Assembly: GCA_000509105.1 (NCBI GenBank)
Contig: BAIF02000002.1
Location: 1 to 64,000 of the forward strand
Reading direction: 5' to 3'
DNA length: 64,000 nucleotides
DNA from: Clostridiales bacterium VE202-21
GTDB lineage: Bacteria; Bacillota; Clostridia; Lachnospirales; Lachnospiraceae
Within the stretch, counting starts at the first letter, position 1; each line of letters starts with the position of its first letter. Shown in pieces: positions 45,057 to 54,602 of this stretch. The translations under genes were made by a program, and so were the position numbers. The notes beneath the pieces are model-generated. The model made no database searches and was not told where the DNA came from. It saw only the letters and a list, made by a program, of their open reading frames with translations.

Positions 45057-47242
45057 TACCAAAATGGAATCTCCTGCTGTATACAATCGTCTTCTGTAAT
45101 GCGTTGGAATCCGTCATTTTTCTGTTTAAGATTACGATACACCATTATTCCGCGCCTACCATCTACATTTGCTTTTCCAACCGGGCAGCCGTTCGCTTCC
45201 ATCCTGTCTTTTATGTTCTGCTTATTTACATTTGTAAAGTTATTGAACTGGCACCATGTAATGTATGCGCTCTCGAAGTCAGGCTTAGAAATCATATCCG
45301 TTTTATTCCCTGTGATGATATAGCACTCTGACAGATAGCGGTATACCGTATCTAACTTTTCGCGATACTCTTTTACTGCATCTTCGCAGGCCTGGCACTT
45401 TGTAACCTTATAATTGTTGCTGATCAGCCGGTGTAGCCCCTCCAAGAACCAGTTGAATATCGCATTACGTTCCATAAGCATCTTGTCTAATATTGCCCCA
45501 TCCCTGCGATCCTGCTCTATCGTGTTTAGGCAAGGCACAATACACATCCGTTCAAATATATGCCCACCTTTATCATCTTGAAAACTGGGTAAATTATTGC
45601 AGGCAATCGTAATCCCACCAGGAAACGTATAATAATAAGGCTGTTTATTCTTTGGCTCTATTTTTACCGGATCACCGCCTGTTAACTGCTTAAATACAGC
45701 GCTGTCCTTTATTTCGCTGCCAGTCTGGTCACCAATGCTGATGACACGTTTACCAACTATACCGCCTAATAAAAACTTTGACCCTTCATTCATGTGCTGT
45801 AAGGGGATGTTCGCAATCTTATCTTCTCCCAATATATGGCTTGTCAGATTAAGAAGCTGAGTCTTCCCCGAATTCCCCAAAAGAGACCATAAGACCAAAC
45901 ACAGCTTAGCCCTATATACTTTCACATTCGAAAGAATCAGACCTATATATTCTTGCAGCACAGCTTTTTTCTCCTCGTCAATAATTCCTTCATTGTCACT
46001 ACACAAATCATTCATATACCGGTCAAATACTGGTCTGTGCACATCCTCTGGGTGATACTCGCAATCCAACTGAATCGTACTATACAGTTTTGGTGTATGC
46101 GGCTTCAATGCTCTGCTCCTTATGTTATACAGCCCGTTCCTCATATTGATGTAGTCCTCGTTTGTATCCAGGTCACGGAAGGTGCATATATTTTCTTCTT
46201 TGCATAATAGCAGGTTATACACATTGTTAATCATATTGTCACTGGCAAGCCCAATAGGGACATAGCGACGAATAATGGACTTCACTTTATTTCGGTTGCA
46301 CTTGTTGTATACACCATGTTCATATACGAAAAAATCGTCCTTGTCCTCTTCCGGTCTCCTGACAATCAGATAATGAAGTCCCCTGCTGATGCTATCGGCC
46401 AATATGTCACCGTTAATTTTTAGTTTAGAATTCTCCCCTTTACCATCATGATACAACCAGGGTGCCCCAATATTCTCTGCATCGGATACCAGCTTCTGAA
46501 GGTTTTCTTTCGAATGCCCTTCTTGGTGGATATAATCAGTTACATCCCCTTTATCTTCCTGAGAAGTGAGCGTCCACCGGATAGAATGAGCAAAATGCTT
46601 TAAATCTCTAATAATTTGGTCTTTCAGCTTTAGTCCCACTTCGTCATTATCAGGAAGAATAACCACTTTCGCTCCTGTAAAATAAGAAGCGTATTCTTTT
46701 TTCCAATCATTCGCACCGCCTGCTGTGGTGGCTGTATAACCTAGTTTCCTTAAAGTGTCAGCATCCTTCTCACCTTCTACAATATAGACCGGATAGCCGC
46801 CTTTCACTGCCCTTAACAGTTCTGACAGACGGTACAATGTAGTACATTCTTTCTTTTTACAGCACCTATACGTATCATTACCCCTGTCTACTGTCACAAA
46901 CCGGATGTCTTTTCCTTCAAAGCGTACTTTCGAATATAAATAGGTACCATTCGCATCTTTGTAATCATATACGGCTTCTATGTGTTTTCCCTGGCCATAC
47001 TCAAACCGTTCTTTCCACTTTGGCGGCTTATATCCGCCAATATCCTCAAATGACAGCCCAACCTCTGCCAGGATGTCTTTGGTCTCACATCCCGCATGAC
47101 AATGGAGCAGCAGCTTCCCATCAATTTCAGATATAGTCAGGCTGGCTTGGTTATCGTAATGTACCGGACATTTACATTGGTAGGAGGTATTGCTAATCTT
47201 TCTGCTTATAGCAAAATGTGTCAATAATTCCTGTAATGTCAT
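45056..47242 (-). CDS. P4-type primase-helicase
   Basis: A 728-residue replication protein. CHC2-like zinc site (CKCPVHYD...LLHCHAGC, residues about 20-55), TOPRIM motif VEGEKDADTLRK and PDNDEVG (about 150-200), D5/P4 helicase N-domain, then SF3 helicase Walker A GNSGKTQ (about 475) and a C-terminal winged-helix region. The ATG at 47242 follows GTGGAGG. It primes and unwinds the element's own DNA. Confidence 0.9.
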   Translation of the reverse strand: MTLQELLTHFAISRKISNTSYQCKCPVHYDNQASLTISEIDGKLLLHCHAGCETKDILAEVGLSFEDIGGYKPPKWKERFEYGQGKHIEAVYDYKDANGTYLYSKVRFEGKDIRFVTVDRGNDTYRCCKKKECTTLYRLSELLRAVKGGYPVYIVEGEKDADTLRKLGYTATTAGGANDWKKEYASYFTGAKVVILPDNDEVGLKLKDQIIRDLKHFAHSIRWTLTSQEDKGDVTDYIHQEGHSKENLQKLVSDAENIGAPWLYHDGKGENSKLKINGDILADSISRGLHYLIVRRPEEDKDDFFVYEHGVYNKCNRNKVKSIIRRYVPIGLASDNMINNVYNLLLCKEENICTFRDLDTNEDYINMRNGLYNIRSRALKPHTPKLYSTIQLDCEYHPEDVHRPVFDRYMNDLCSDNEGIIDEEKKAVLQEYIGLILSNVKVYRAKLCLVLWSLLGNSGKTQLLNLTSHILGEDKIANIPLQHMNEGSKFLLGGIVGKRVISIGDQTGSEIKDSAVFKQLTGGDPVKIEPKNKQPYYYTFPGGITIACNNLPSFQDDKGGHIFERMCIVPCLNTIEQDRRDGAILDKMLMERNAIFNWFLEGLHRLISNNYKVTKCQACEDAVKEYREKLDTVYRYLSECYIITGNKTDMISKPDFESAYITWCQFNNFTNVNKQNIKDRMEANGCPVGKANVDGRRGIMVYRNLKQKNDGFQRITEDDCIQQEIPFW

Positions 47243-47402
47243 AAATCGGTGTCCTCCACTAAATTTTCCAGTGCCTGCTGCCCCTCCGGCTGCTTTAATG
47301 CCCGAAATATGTTGATAATGAGCCAGAAATTTTGTTTTGGGACTTATTCGAAAAGGACTGAGCAAACAATATAGCATTTTATAATTTTCCTGCTGCATAT
47401 TC

Positions 47403-47425
47403 CAATTTTGTACTTTTTTTGTACT
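47403..47425. other. attR of element 1
   Basis: Exact repeat of the 23-bp core at 35729-35751, ending 4 bp before the -35 box of the queT promoter. Confidence 0.75.
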
Positions 47426-47429
47426 TTTC

Positions 47430-47458
47430 TTGATTTCAGCTTTCCCCCATGCTATACT
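47430..47458 (+). promoter_or_regulatory. queT promoter
   Basis: -35 TTGATT, 17-bp spacer, -10 TATACT, immediately right of attR. Confidence 0.75.
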
Positions 47459-47484
47459 ACTATTCGTTCCCAGCCTCTAAAAAT

Positions 47485-47550
47485 AAGGTCTAAAGGGCGA
47501 TTCAAACCGAGTGTTCGAGACCTTCCACTCGTAAAACAAAACTAAAGGAG
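47485..47550 (+). ncRNA. preQ1-I riboswitch of queT
   Basis: Stem CGAGTG/CACTCG with a 12-nt loop (TTCGAG at the start, terminal C) and tail TAAAACAAAACTAAAGGAG fit the preQ1-I class, in which ligand-induced pairing of the tail hides the ribosome binding site (AAAGGAG, 47544-47550). AAGGTCT at 47485-47491 is complementary to AGACCTT in the loop and could form a competing fold. Confidence 0.85.
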
Positions 47551-47559
47551 AATTTAATA

Positions 47560-48057
47560 ATGAAAGATTTACAGAGCAAAAAAGTGCTGTTCACAGCACA
47601 GGCAGCGATGATCGCTGCGATCTATGTGGTGCTGACCATTGTGTTTGCGCCGTTCAGTTATGGTGAGGTGCAGGTTCGTATTTCCGAAGCACTGACGATT
47701 CTTCCAGTGTTTACCCCTGCTGCCATCCCGGGGCTGTTTATCGGATGCCTGATCAGCAACATCTTTGGAGGCTGTATTCTGCCGGACATTATTTTTGGCA
47801 GTCTTGCCACTTTGATTGGCGCCGTCTTTACATGGCAGCTGCGCCGCAAAAGCAGATTTCTTGCCCCACTGCCTCCGATTCTTGCTAATGTACTGATCGT
47901 ACCGTTTGTCCTGCGCTACGGATACCAAGTACCGCTCCCAATTCCTTTTATGATGCTGACCGTAGGCATCGGAGAAGTCATATCATGCGGAGTCCTTGGA
48001 ATGATCGTATATACCGCACTCAACAAGTACCGGCACACAATTTTCAGAACAGCGTAA
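47560..48057 (+). CDS. queT: QueT family queuosine-precursor transporter
   Basis: A 165-residue membrane protein of the QueT ECF S-component family with five to six helices and the conserved segment SYGEVQVRISEALTILPVF. It imports preQ1 or related queuosine precursors with a shared ECF module. The preQ1 riboswitch in the leader supports the assignment. Confidence 0.92.
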   Translation: MKDLQSKKVLFTAQAAMIAAIYVVLTIVFAPFSYGEVQVRISEALTILPVFTPAAIPGLFIGCLISNIFGGCILPDIIFGSLATLIGAVFTWQLRRKSRFLAPLPPILANVLIVPFVLRYGYQVPLPIPFMMLTVGIGEVISCGVLGMIVYTALNKYRHTIFRTA

Positions 48058-48084
48058 TATAAAGCGTGCTATTTTTAAATCTGG

Positions 48085-48131
48085 AAAGGACCATCTTCGG
48101 AGATATATTTTCCGGAAAATGGTCCTTTTTC
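48085..48131. terminator. Terminator between convergent queT and 48155 gene
   Basis: AAAGGACCAT pairs with ATGGTCCTTT, with an inner TCCGGA-type stem and a following T-run. Confidence 0.75.
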
Positions 48132-48154
48132 TAATTCTAATATTACATTTTTGT

Positions 48155-50590
48155 TTACTTCACATATCCTATAAATGTATTGCCGCTTCCCGCCGTCATT
48201 GCCTCCATATCATTTACGCTGACTGTATTCTCCTCGCCGCTGTCGGGATCAATGTACGTTACATCCGTCGTACTGTATCCGGTCAGAAGAATGGCGTGGC
48301 TGGAATCTGTCATGGCAATTACAGGGAGGCCTTTATTAATAACGTAGAGTACCTGGCTCAAAGTACAGCCGGTCAGATTCACCCTTTTTGCATGATACTG
48401 CTTCATCTGATCCTCACAAGCATCAAAAGAGGACTGATCATCCGCCCGCTTAAATACCTGTGCTTCTGTGTAATATACCAGATCCCGGTTACCCTTTTCC
48501 CAGATATATGACTGATCCGAAGATATCACTACGCCCGATACCTGTTCCGCCTTTTGAATTGCATACGCCGCCTTGTCGTAAATTTCAATCAGCTCTCCCA
48601 TGCCATATACATAATATTTATCTGCTTTTACTTTCCCGTCAAACGCAATCCTCACCGCCTCATCCAGCATAACCTGTTTCGGTCTCAGAATCTTCGGCGA
48701 CTGGTCTTCAATTCCATCCGCATATGTGAGCCTCATCTGCTTTTCTTTTAAATCTGTGGTATAGGATTCCAGTGTGATATTACTCTCTTTTCTTACTTCA
48801 TTATTACTGATATAATCCTGTTTTGTTCCCGTATATGTGTCTCCTGATTTTGTGACCCGATTCAGCGTCACCAGGTTTTCTTCAATAATAATATCCGAAA
48901 TATACGTTTCTTCCACAGAATAGGTTTTTACAACTTTATTTTTACTGTCCCGGATCTCCAGCTCATACATAGGAAGCAGATCCTCCCCGGCAACCGTTCT
49001 GCCCTTATCTGACGGCCTCTGATATCCATATATAAAGTCGCTGGACACAAACCCGAGCGGACGGATCGTTTCTCCGTCTTTTGCCTCCACAATATTTTCT
49101 TTCCCGTTTTTCAGATTGAGCACTCTGATCTCCGTAGCTTCTTCCAATGACCCATTCGTCTGATAAGCCAGCATGTGTCCGTCATCGGACGCCGTATACT
49201 GACCCTCAGCCAGATCCTCCGCAAGGACTTCCTGCTTATTGTTATCCAGATCAACCTGGTACAGCTTTCCGCCCGCGAGTACATAGAGCATCTGACGCTC
49301 ATGGCTGTAGTACACCATCTTGCCCAGCTCGTCTTCTGCGATGGCAAAAGACTTGTTGCTTGGAATAAACGCCTTTTCCTCCACCGCATTTTTGTCGATG
49401 TCAAAGTAATACACATCAACACCGACTTCCCCCTCGTGCTCGCCCCTGTTCATATATCCATAAACTGCAAATGCCGTACTGCCGTTTTCATCCACACTGA
49501 TGATCCGTACTTCATGCTGATCGTACCTGCTGCGAACGTCATGACCTTCTTTGTTTGCAAAGCTGAACACCAGTGAGAGCTCATCTGCATCCTGATTGTA
49601 TGTCCAAAGATCCCTTTCCTGTACAAAAGAAACGATTGTGCCATTTTTGTTCGTCTCGTACGGCACATTAGATGAAGCTATACCAAGCAGGATACCATTT
49701 TCGTTTAAAACTTTTTTATTGCCATTAAATACCTGATTCATACTTCGGTTGTAATCCAGCAGGTATAATTCATCTCCACTGTATCTCACCCGAAAGAATT
49801 CCTTGATATTGTATGTTTCGACCTCTTCCCCATCCCCCACACACGTTACCTGATACTTCGCCAGAAGAGAGGTATATACACTGTTGCTCTCCTTGATGCT
49901 CCATTCAACATCACTGGAAATCTCAGGGGCCAGGTTTCCCCAGGTCAGCTGCGAACTGCTGGAGTGAATTGTTACCGTCTGAAAGGTTGTATTATCTCCT
50001 TCTTCGTTGGGTTCAAGGTATGTGCTAAGATCGGACGCATTTTTTTTGTCAAATGTCTTAGTATGAAAGTCTTCTGCAAAATTCAGGCATTCTCCGACAG
50101 CAAGATCATCTGGACGCTCAATTCTCGTATAGAAATAAATGTCTTGCTTTTCCACCTTTAGTGTGACCTTTAGAACAGCTTCCGATATTCCTTCCGCCAG
50201 AGCGCCGTTTAAATCCAGCTGTATTGCAGTGTCAGAAAGATCCTTAATCTCACCCTTTTTATAAATCTCTTCCCCATCCAGTGAGTATACCTCATAATGG
50301 ATTTCCTGTATTACATTGCCATCCGTATCTACTGCCATCTGAAGCGTTCCGTTTTCTTCCAGCGGAGTTATCGTATCCCGCATAGCGGTGATATCCATTT
50401 CATTAACATAGCCGGCCAGCGCATTTACATTTTTCCCCTGTACCGAAAAAGAAATCCGCGGCAGAGAAGGCTCGCTCAGGTCAACCGTCAAATCGGCCGT
50501 TCCTCTGTTTGTCAGCAGACTGCTTATGACAATTGCGATAAGAAACACGCCCGTCAGAATGCCTGCTTTTATCCACCTCTTTTTTTTCAT
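48155..50590 (-). CDS. Membrane-anchored protein with C39-like C-terminal domain
   Basis: An 811-residue protein: basic N-terminus and signal anchor (about residues 5-25), a long extracellular beta-rich region with beta-propeller-like repeats (about 300-520), and a C-terminal C39-like peptidase fold (SSHAILLTGYSTTDVTYIDP holds the usual His and Asp). The catalytic cysteine motif is not evident. ATG at 50590 follows AAAGGGG. Conserved in Lachnospiraceae; function unknown. Confidence 0.7.
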   Translation of the reverse strand: MKKKRWIKAGILTGVFLIAIVISSLLTNRGTADLTVDLSEPSLPRISFSVQGKNVNALAGYVNEMDITAMRDTITPLEENGTLQMAVDTDGNVIQEIHYEVYSLDGEEIYKKGEIKDLSDTAIQLDLNGALAEGISEAVLKVTLKVEKQDIYFYTRIERPDDLAVGECLNFAEDFHTKTFDKKNASDLSTYLEPNEEGDNTTFQTVTIHSSSSQLTWGNLAPEISSDVEWSIKESNSVYTSLLAKYQVTCVGDGEEVETYNIKEFFRVRYSGDELYLLDYNRSMNQVFNGNKKVLNENGILLGIASSNVPYETNKNGTIVSFVQERDLWTYNQDADELSLVFSFANKEGHDVRSRYDQHEVRIISVDENGSTAFAVYGYMNRGEHEGEVGVDVYYFDIDKNAVEEKAFIPSNKSFAIAEDELGKMVYYSHERQMLYVLAGGKLYQVDLDNNKQEVLAEDLAEGQYTASDDGHMLAYQTNGSLEEATEIRVLNLKNGKENIVEAKDGETIRPLGFVSSDFIYGYQRPSDKGRTVAGEDLLPMYELEIRDSKNKVVKTYSVEETYISDIIIEENLVTLNRVTKSGDTYTGTKQDYISNNEVRKESNITLESYTTDLKEKQMRLTYADGIEDQSPKILRPKQVMLDEAVRIAFDGKVKADKYYVYGMGELIEIYDKAAYAIQKAEQVSGVVISSDQSYIWEKGNRDLVYYTEAQVFKRADDQSSFDACEDQMKQYHAKRVNLTGCTLSQVLYVINKGLPVIAMTDSSHAILLTGYSTTDVTYIDPDSGEENTVSVNDMEAMTAGSGNTFIGYVK

Positions 50591-50633
50591 TTGTCTGTCC
50601 CCTTTATTAAAAAGATTATCCCAACTCCCATTC

Positions 50634-51785
50634 TCATTCCCCATCCGGATACAACAGTCTTCCCAGGATCGGATTTACATGAAGCAATGTCTCACATTCT
50701 TTGATTTTTTGTTCTGCATCAGTACTGTTTTTACCGGTTTTCACCGCACGCAGCAGTATATTCTTCGGCGTATGCTCCATATCAATAAATTCCAAGACTT
50801 GTGTGGCATATCCGAAAGCCTCCAGATACTTTGCCCGCAGCCCGTCGGTCACCAGAGCGGCAAACCGTTCCTTTAAAAGGCCATAGTCCATGACCGGAGC
50901 CAGATCCCTGTTTTCTATCTGCCCATTTAATTCATGCTGACAACAGGGGACTGAAAGAATCACCTTTGCATTCCAGCCAATGGCTTTGCTCAGCGCATAA
51001 TCTGTCGCCATATCGCAGGCATGGAGCGTTACCACCATATCGACAGATTGTACGCCTTCATAGTCCGCAATATCCCCCTCCAGAAATTGCAGTTTGTCAT
51101 AACCGTACTTTTCCGCCAGCCGATTGCAATTCTCAATCACATCCCGCTTTAAATCAAGGCCGATGATGCGTATATCATACTGCTGTATTTCGTGCAGGTA
51201 ATGATACATCGCAAACGTCAGATAAGACTTCCCGCAGCCAAAATCCAGAATAGTAAGCTCACGCCCCCGGTCAAGCTGAGGCAGAATATCCTCAATAAAC
51301 TCCAGAAAACGGTTAATCTGCCGAAACTTATCAAACCGGGCTTTGACAACGCTCCCATCGCCGGTCATCACCCCCAGATCCTGAAGAAACGGAACCACCG
51401 TCCCCTCCTGCAGAATATACTTCTTACTTCGGTTATGCGATAATTCCGGCGCCTTCACCTCCGCAGCCTGTCTCTTCCTCTGAATCGTAACTTTTCCCTT
51501 CTTACTCACAAGAACCGTATAATTCATTGACCTCGTCGTCATCTGCATCTGCCGGAACGCCGACATATACTCCACGATCCGCCTGCCCGCATCCTCCGCC
51601 GTCAGATTCTCATGGAACGCCTGCGTCTCCGTGAAAGATTCAAATTGAAAATAAAGGCTTCCCTTCTTTTCCACCGGCCTCACCTTAATCTTCAGCACCC
51701 CATCCTTCGTACGAGGATTACTAAGAATCCCCTGAATAAAATCTATATTTAAAATATCAACCAGTAATTCCTGTAAAGATTCCAT
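50634..51785 (-). CDS. Class I SAM-dependent methyltransferase (Methyltransf_32-like)
   Basis: A roughly 383-residue methyltransferase. The N-terminal half is an RNA-binding-like region; the catalytic half has the SAM motif LTILDFGCGKSYLTFA, acidic LDLK and VVTLHACDMATD followed by SVPCCQHEL. Similar to the GSTCD/METTL-type bacterial group, probably acting on RNA. ATG at 51785 with AGAGG upstream. Confidence 0.82.
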   Translation of the reverse strand: MESLQELLVDILNIDFIQGILSNPRTKDGVLKIKVRPVEKKGSLYFQFESFTETQAFHENLTAEDAGRRIVEYMSAFRQMQMTTRSMNYTVLVSKKGKVTIQRKRQAAEVKAPELSHNRSKKYILQEGTVVPFLQDLGVMTGDGSVVKARFDKFRQINRFLEFIEDILPQLDRGRELTILDFGCGKSYLTFAMYHYLHEIQQYDIRIIGLDLKRDVIENCNRLAEKYGYDKLQFLEGDIADYEGVQSVDMVVTLHACDMATDYALSKAIGWNAKVILSVPCCQHELNGQIENRDLAPVMDYGLLKERFAALVTDGLRAKYLEAFGYATQVLEFIDMEHTPKNILLRAVKTGKNSTDAEQKIKECETLLHVNPILGRLLYPDGE

Positions 51786-51946
51786 AAGCACCTCTTAAAT
51801 CAACCATCATTCGTTCCTACCTAATTGTAAAGCAAAACACCGGATGGTGCAAGAAACACTTCCTGATTGGGTACACTTTATATTATCAGTATCCTCAAAA
51901 AGCCAAAACATATTAGAAAAAATGAGAATATTCTGAAAAAGGAACG

Positions 51947-51988
51947 CAAAGGGGTCAGACCCCTTTGCAGCAGGGTCTGACCCCTTTG
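51947..51988 (-). terminator. Long terminator after the histidine kinase region
   Basis: A 16-bp perfect stem (51947-51962 with 51973-51988) built from CAAAGGGGTCAGACCC and its complement. The core is shared with the terminator at 29927. Confidence 0.7.
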
Positions 51989-52002
51989 AACACTTCCCCG
52001 AT

Positions 52003-54591
52003 TTACTTCACCCGAGGAAACTCTATCGTTACTTTAAACAAATCGCCGTCCAGATAAAGTCTGAAATCTCCTTCCTGCATTGTTGTCAAGCTCTTAGCAA
52101 TTGACAGGCCCAGTCCGCTGCCTTCCGTGCTTCTTGAGATATCACCTCTGATAAAACGTTCTGTTAGTTCATCCGCAGAGATATTAAGAGGCTGTTCGGA
52201 AATATTCTTCAGAGAGAAGCCTACATTCTCCTCCGTCACCCACAGATCCGCATATACACGTGTTCCGGGCATTGCGTACTTGGCGGCATTGTTATAGATA
52301 TTCTCCAGTACACGCCACATCCGCCTTCCATCCACGTGAATCATTGCCGGCCCGTCCGGCAGGTTCTGTATCATTTCCAGGTTCTTTGCTGCGAATTTTT
52401 CTGCAAACTCCCCGGCAGTCTGATTGATCATCTCCACCAAATTGACGTCCATGAATTCCAGGACAATATTCCCGCTGCTCACTTTGGATGCTTCCACAAC
52501 ATCTTCCGTTAATGTTTTCAGGCGCTGCGCCTTTGCCTCCAGTATATCGAGATAGCCCTTTATCTTTGGATCATTAAAATTCTCCCGCTTTAACAAATCT
52601 ACATAGTTGATGATGGATGTCAGCGGGGTCTTAATATCATGGGACACATTTGTGATCAGATCGGTCTTCAGACGTTCACTCTTCATGCCCTCTTCCACAG
52701 CCCGCTGCAAGCCGTTGCCGATATTATTCACCATCTCGGCCATCTTCAAGTCCCCGCCGTTAAGGCGGTCCAGCGGGATCTGATAATCCACGTTGCCTGA
52801 TGCAATCTCCCGGATTCCTCTTTTTATCCTGCTCTTCGAAACAGCCCCTCTTACTACCAAAAATACGGCGGCCGCCTCTGTCAGCAGCATGAGGATAAAA
52901 AAGCCGGAAAAACCTCTAACCCCAATTGCCAGCCAGTGTATTACCATAAAGACACCCAATGAGAATACTGCCCGGAATGTTACATTACGGTTCAGCCAAA
53001 ACTCTTTTAAAAACAGACAAACACTCCTCAGCAGGCTATTCCTCCAGACGGTCCCTGCCTTAATTCTGCGCACAAGGCTCAGGTAACCAAACAGGAAGCA
53101 CGCCGTAGTGAATGCCGCAAGTATTCCCATTAATATTAAATCAGATAATCTCAAATAACTGCCATACCCTCTGTATGCCATATTCGTAAATAATTCCCAC
53201 GAATAGCTGCCATCCGGATAAACCGATGTATTAGAAAGTGATCCGATACCGCCCCACATGCTTCCTAAAAAGGTGACAGGTATCAGCCATAACAGGATAA
53301 CAAACGCCGCACCCAGTTCCGTCTTCCACCTGTCAAACAGATTCAGGTGGACTTCACCGTCCTTGCCGCTCCTTCCCGCTATCAGTGTCATCCATATCAG
53401 GATTACAAGGAATAAGATGGAGCAGATTGTACTTCCAGCCGCCGCCAATCTCATATGAGGCGCATAGGTATCATAATCCTGTGCATCCGCATAAAATACG
53501 TCCTGTATTGGAAAGTTTGTATCCACAGCCGCCGCAAAAATGCAGTCTGCCTTTTGTCTGTAATTGTAGGACTTCACCATAGAACGCCATTCATTGGCAG
53601 AAATATCCATATTCGTCTCAAACTCTGCCAGTTTCGGCCTTACAATCAAATACTTATTGCTGCCGCCGGCCTTCATCTGTTCCAGATTTTCTTTTACAGA
53701 ATCGTAATCCCGGAGATGGCTGTTATTTGTATATACTTTTTTCGCACTTTCATCTACAAACATGTAAATGAAATTCGTGTTCCCTTCTTCCCATGTATCT
53801 CCTGAATAAAGGTATCTGTCAACCTGGGATGACAGCGTACTCAGAATGTTCTGCAGATAGCCGTATACCCGGGACAGTTTCCCATTGAGCTCCGGCGATT
53901 TGTTTACCACCTCTAGAATATTGGCAGCCCCTGCCGGCGTATACTTTTCCCGCAATGCCTCGCTGAATGTCCAGCAGTCCGTATACACCGTGATACCATC
54001 GGTATTCTTAATTGCCATACTATTATAATAACCCGATGTATAATATCCGTTTTCCAGCTGATTCATAAAATCTTCAGATGTAATTCCTTCGACTTCCAGC
54101 CTCAGTTTATTATCCTCAATCAGAGACTTAAACTCTCCCGTATAATAATAATGATAAGTTCCGTCAGGCTTCTCGCAGACAACCACACCATTGTCATCGT
54201 AGCTGGCCCCTTCCTCCGTGTACTCGCTGCTCCAGTTCACGAGGTCCTCCAGGGTGTATGCCAGACCGCTTTCATTCTCCCCGTCTATTACTCCGTTCTT
54301 CGCAAAATTTATAATATCAACCAGCTTTTCGGGATTATATTTGCCGTCTGTCTCAAAATTATTCTTCATAGCAATGCCTTCCATGACATCCCATGTGGCA
54401 CTGGATACTAAATTCTTAAAACTCGCGGATTCTTCATATGGCTTGCTCGCAGACTTCAGAAAACTATCGCTCCCTCTGCTTCCGAAAAAAGCCAGCATGA
54501 TTACCATGCCAAGAACGGCTGTAACTACCGTAAGGTGGGCAAGCAGCAGCAGAATCCCTTTCGTCACCGGCTTTTTATACCAGTTTTTCAT
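52003..54591 (-). CDS. Sensor histidine kinase
   Basis: An 862-residue membrane kinase: signal anchor helix (about 10-35), large extracellular sensor region (about 40-370), several further transmembrane helices (about 378-590), HAMP-like linker, H-box VSHDIKTPLTSI (near 652) and HATPase with N, G boxes (VLENIYNNAAKYA, STEGSGLGLSIAKS). It partners with the response regulator gene 11 bp upstream. The signal is unknown. Confidence 0.92.
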   Translation of the reverse strand: MKNWYKKPVTKGILLLLAHLTVVTAVLGMVIMLAFFGSRGSDSFLKSASKPYEESASFKNLVSSATWDVMEGIAMKNNFETDGKYNPEKLVDIINFAKNGVIDGENESGLAYTLEDLVNWSSEYTEEGASYDDNGVVVCEKPDGTYHYYYTGEFKSLIEDNKLRLEVEGITSEDFMNQLENGYYTSGYYNSMAIKNTDGITVYTDCWTFSEALREKYTPAGAANILEVVNKSPELNGKLSRVYGYLQNILSTLSSQVDRYLYSGDTWEEGNTNFIYMFVDESAKKVYTNNSHLRDYDSVKENLEQMKAGGSNKYLIVRPKLAEFETNMDISANEWRSMVKSYNYRQKADCIFAAAVDTNFPIQDVFYADAQDYDTYAPHMRLAAAGSTICSILFLVILIWMTLIAGRSGKDGEVHLNLFDRWKTELGAAFVILLWLIPVTFLGSMWGGIGSLSNTSVYPDGSYSWELFTNMAYRGYGSYLRLSDLILMGILAAFTTACFLFGYLSLVRRIKAGTVWRNSLLRSVCLFLKEFWLNRNVTFRAVFSLGVFMVIHWLAIGVRGFSGFFILMLLTEAAAVFLVVRGAVSKSRIKRGIREIASGNVDYQIPLDRLNGGDLKMAEMVNNIGNGLQRAVEEGMKSERLKTDLITNVSHDIKTPLTSIINYVDLLKRENFNDPKIKGYLDILEAKAQRLKTLTEDVVEASKVSSGNIVLEFMDVNLVEMINQTAGEFAEKFAAKNLEMIQNLPDGPAMIHVDGRRMWRVLENIYNNAAKYAMPGTRVYADLWVTEENVGFSLKNISEQPLNISADELTERFIRGDISRSTEGSGLGLSIAKSLTTMQEGDFRLYLDGDLFKVTIEFPRVK

Positions 54592-54602
54592 ATCGCTCCT
54601 TC

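Larger units (their letters stand above)
35729..47425. mobile_element. Integrative element 1 (about 11.7 kb), satellite-like
   Basis: Bounded by an identical 23-bp direct repeat (35729-35751 and 47403-47425; it begins CAATTTTGTAC and ends TTTGTACT). It has a tyrosine integrase at the left end and a primase-helicase at the right end, with almost all genes on the minus strand. There are no conjugation, terminase, portal or capsid genes. Content: integrase, small unknown proteins, RHH and HTH regulators, Uma2 nuclease, type I toxin-antitoxin, sigma factor, origin-like iterons, primase-helicase. Confidence 0.8.
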
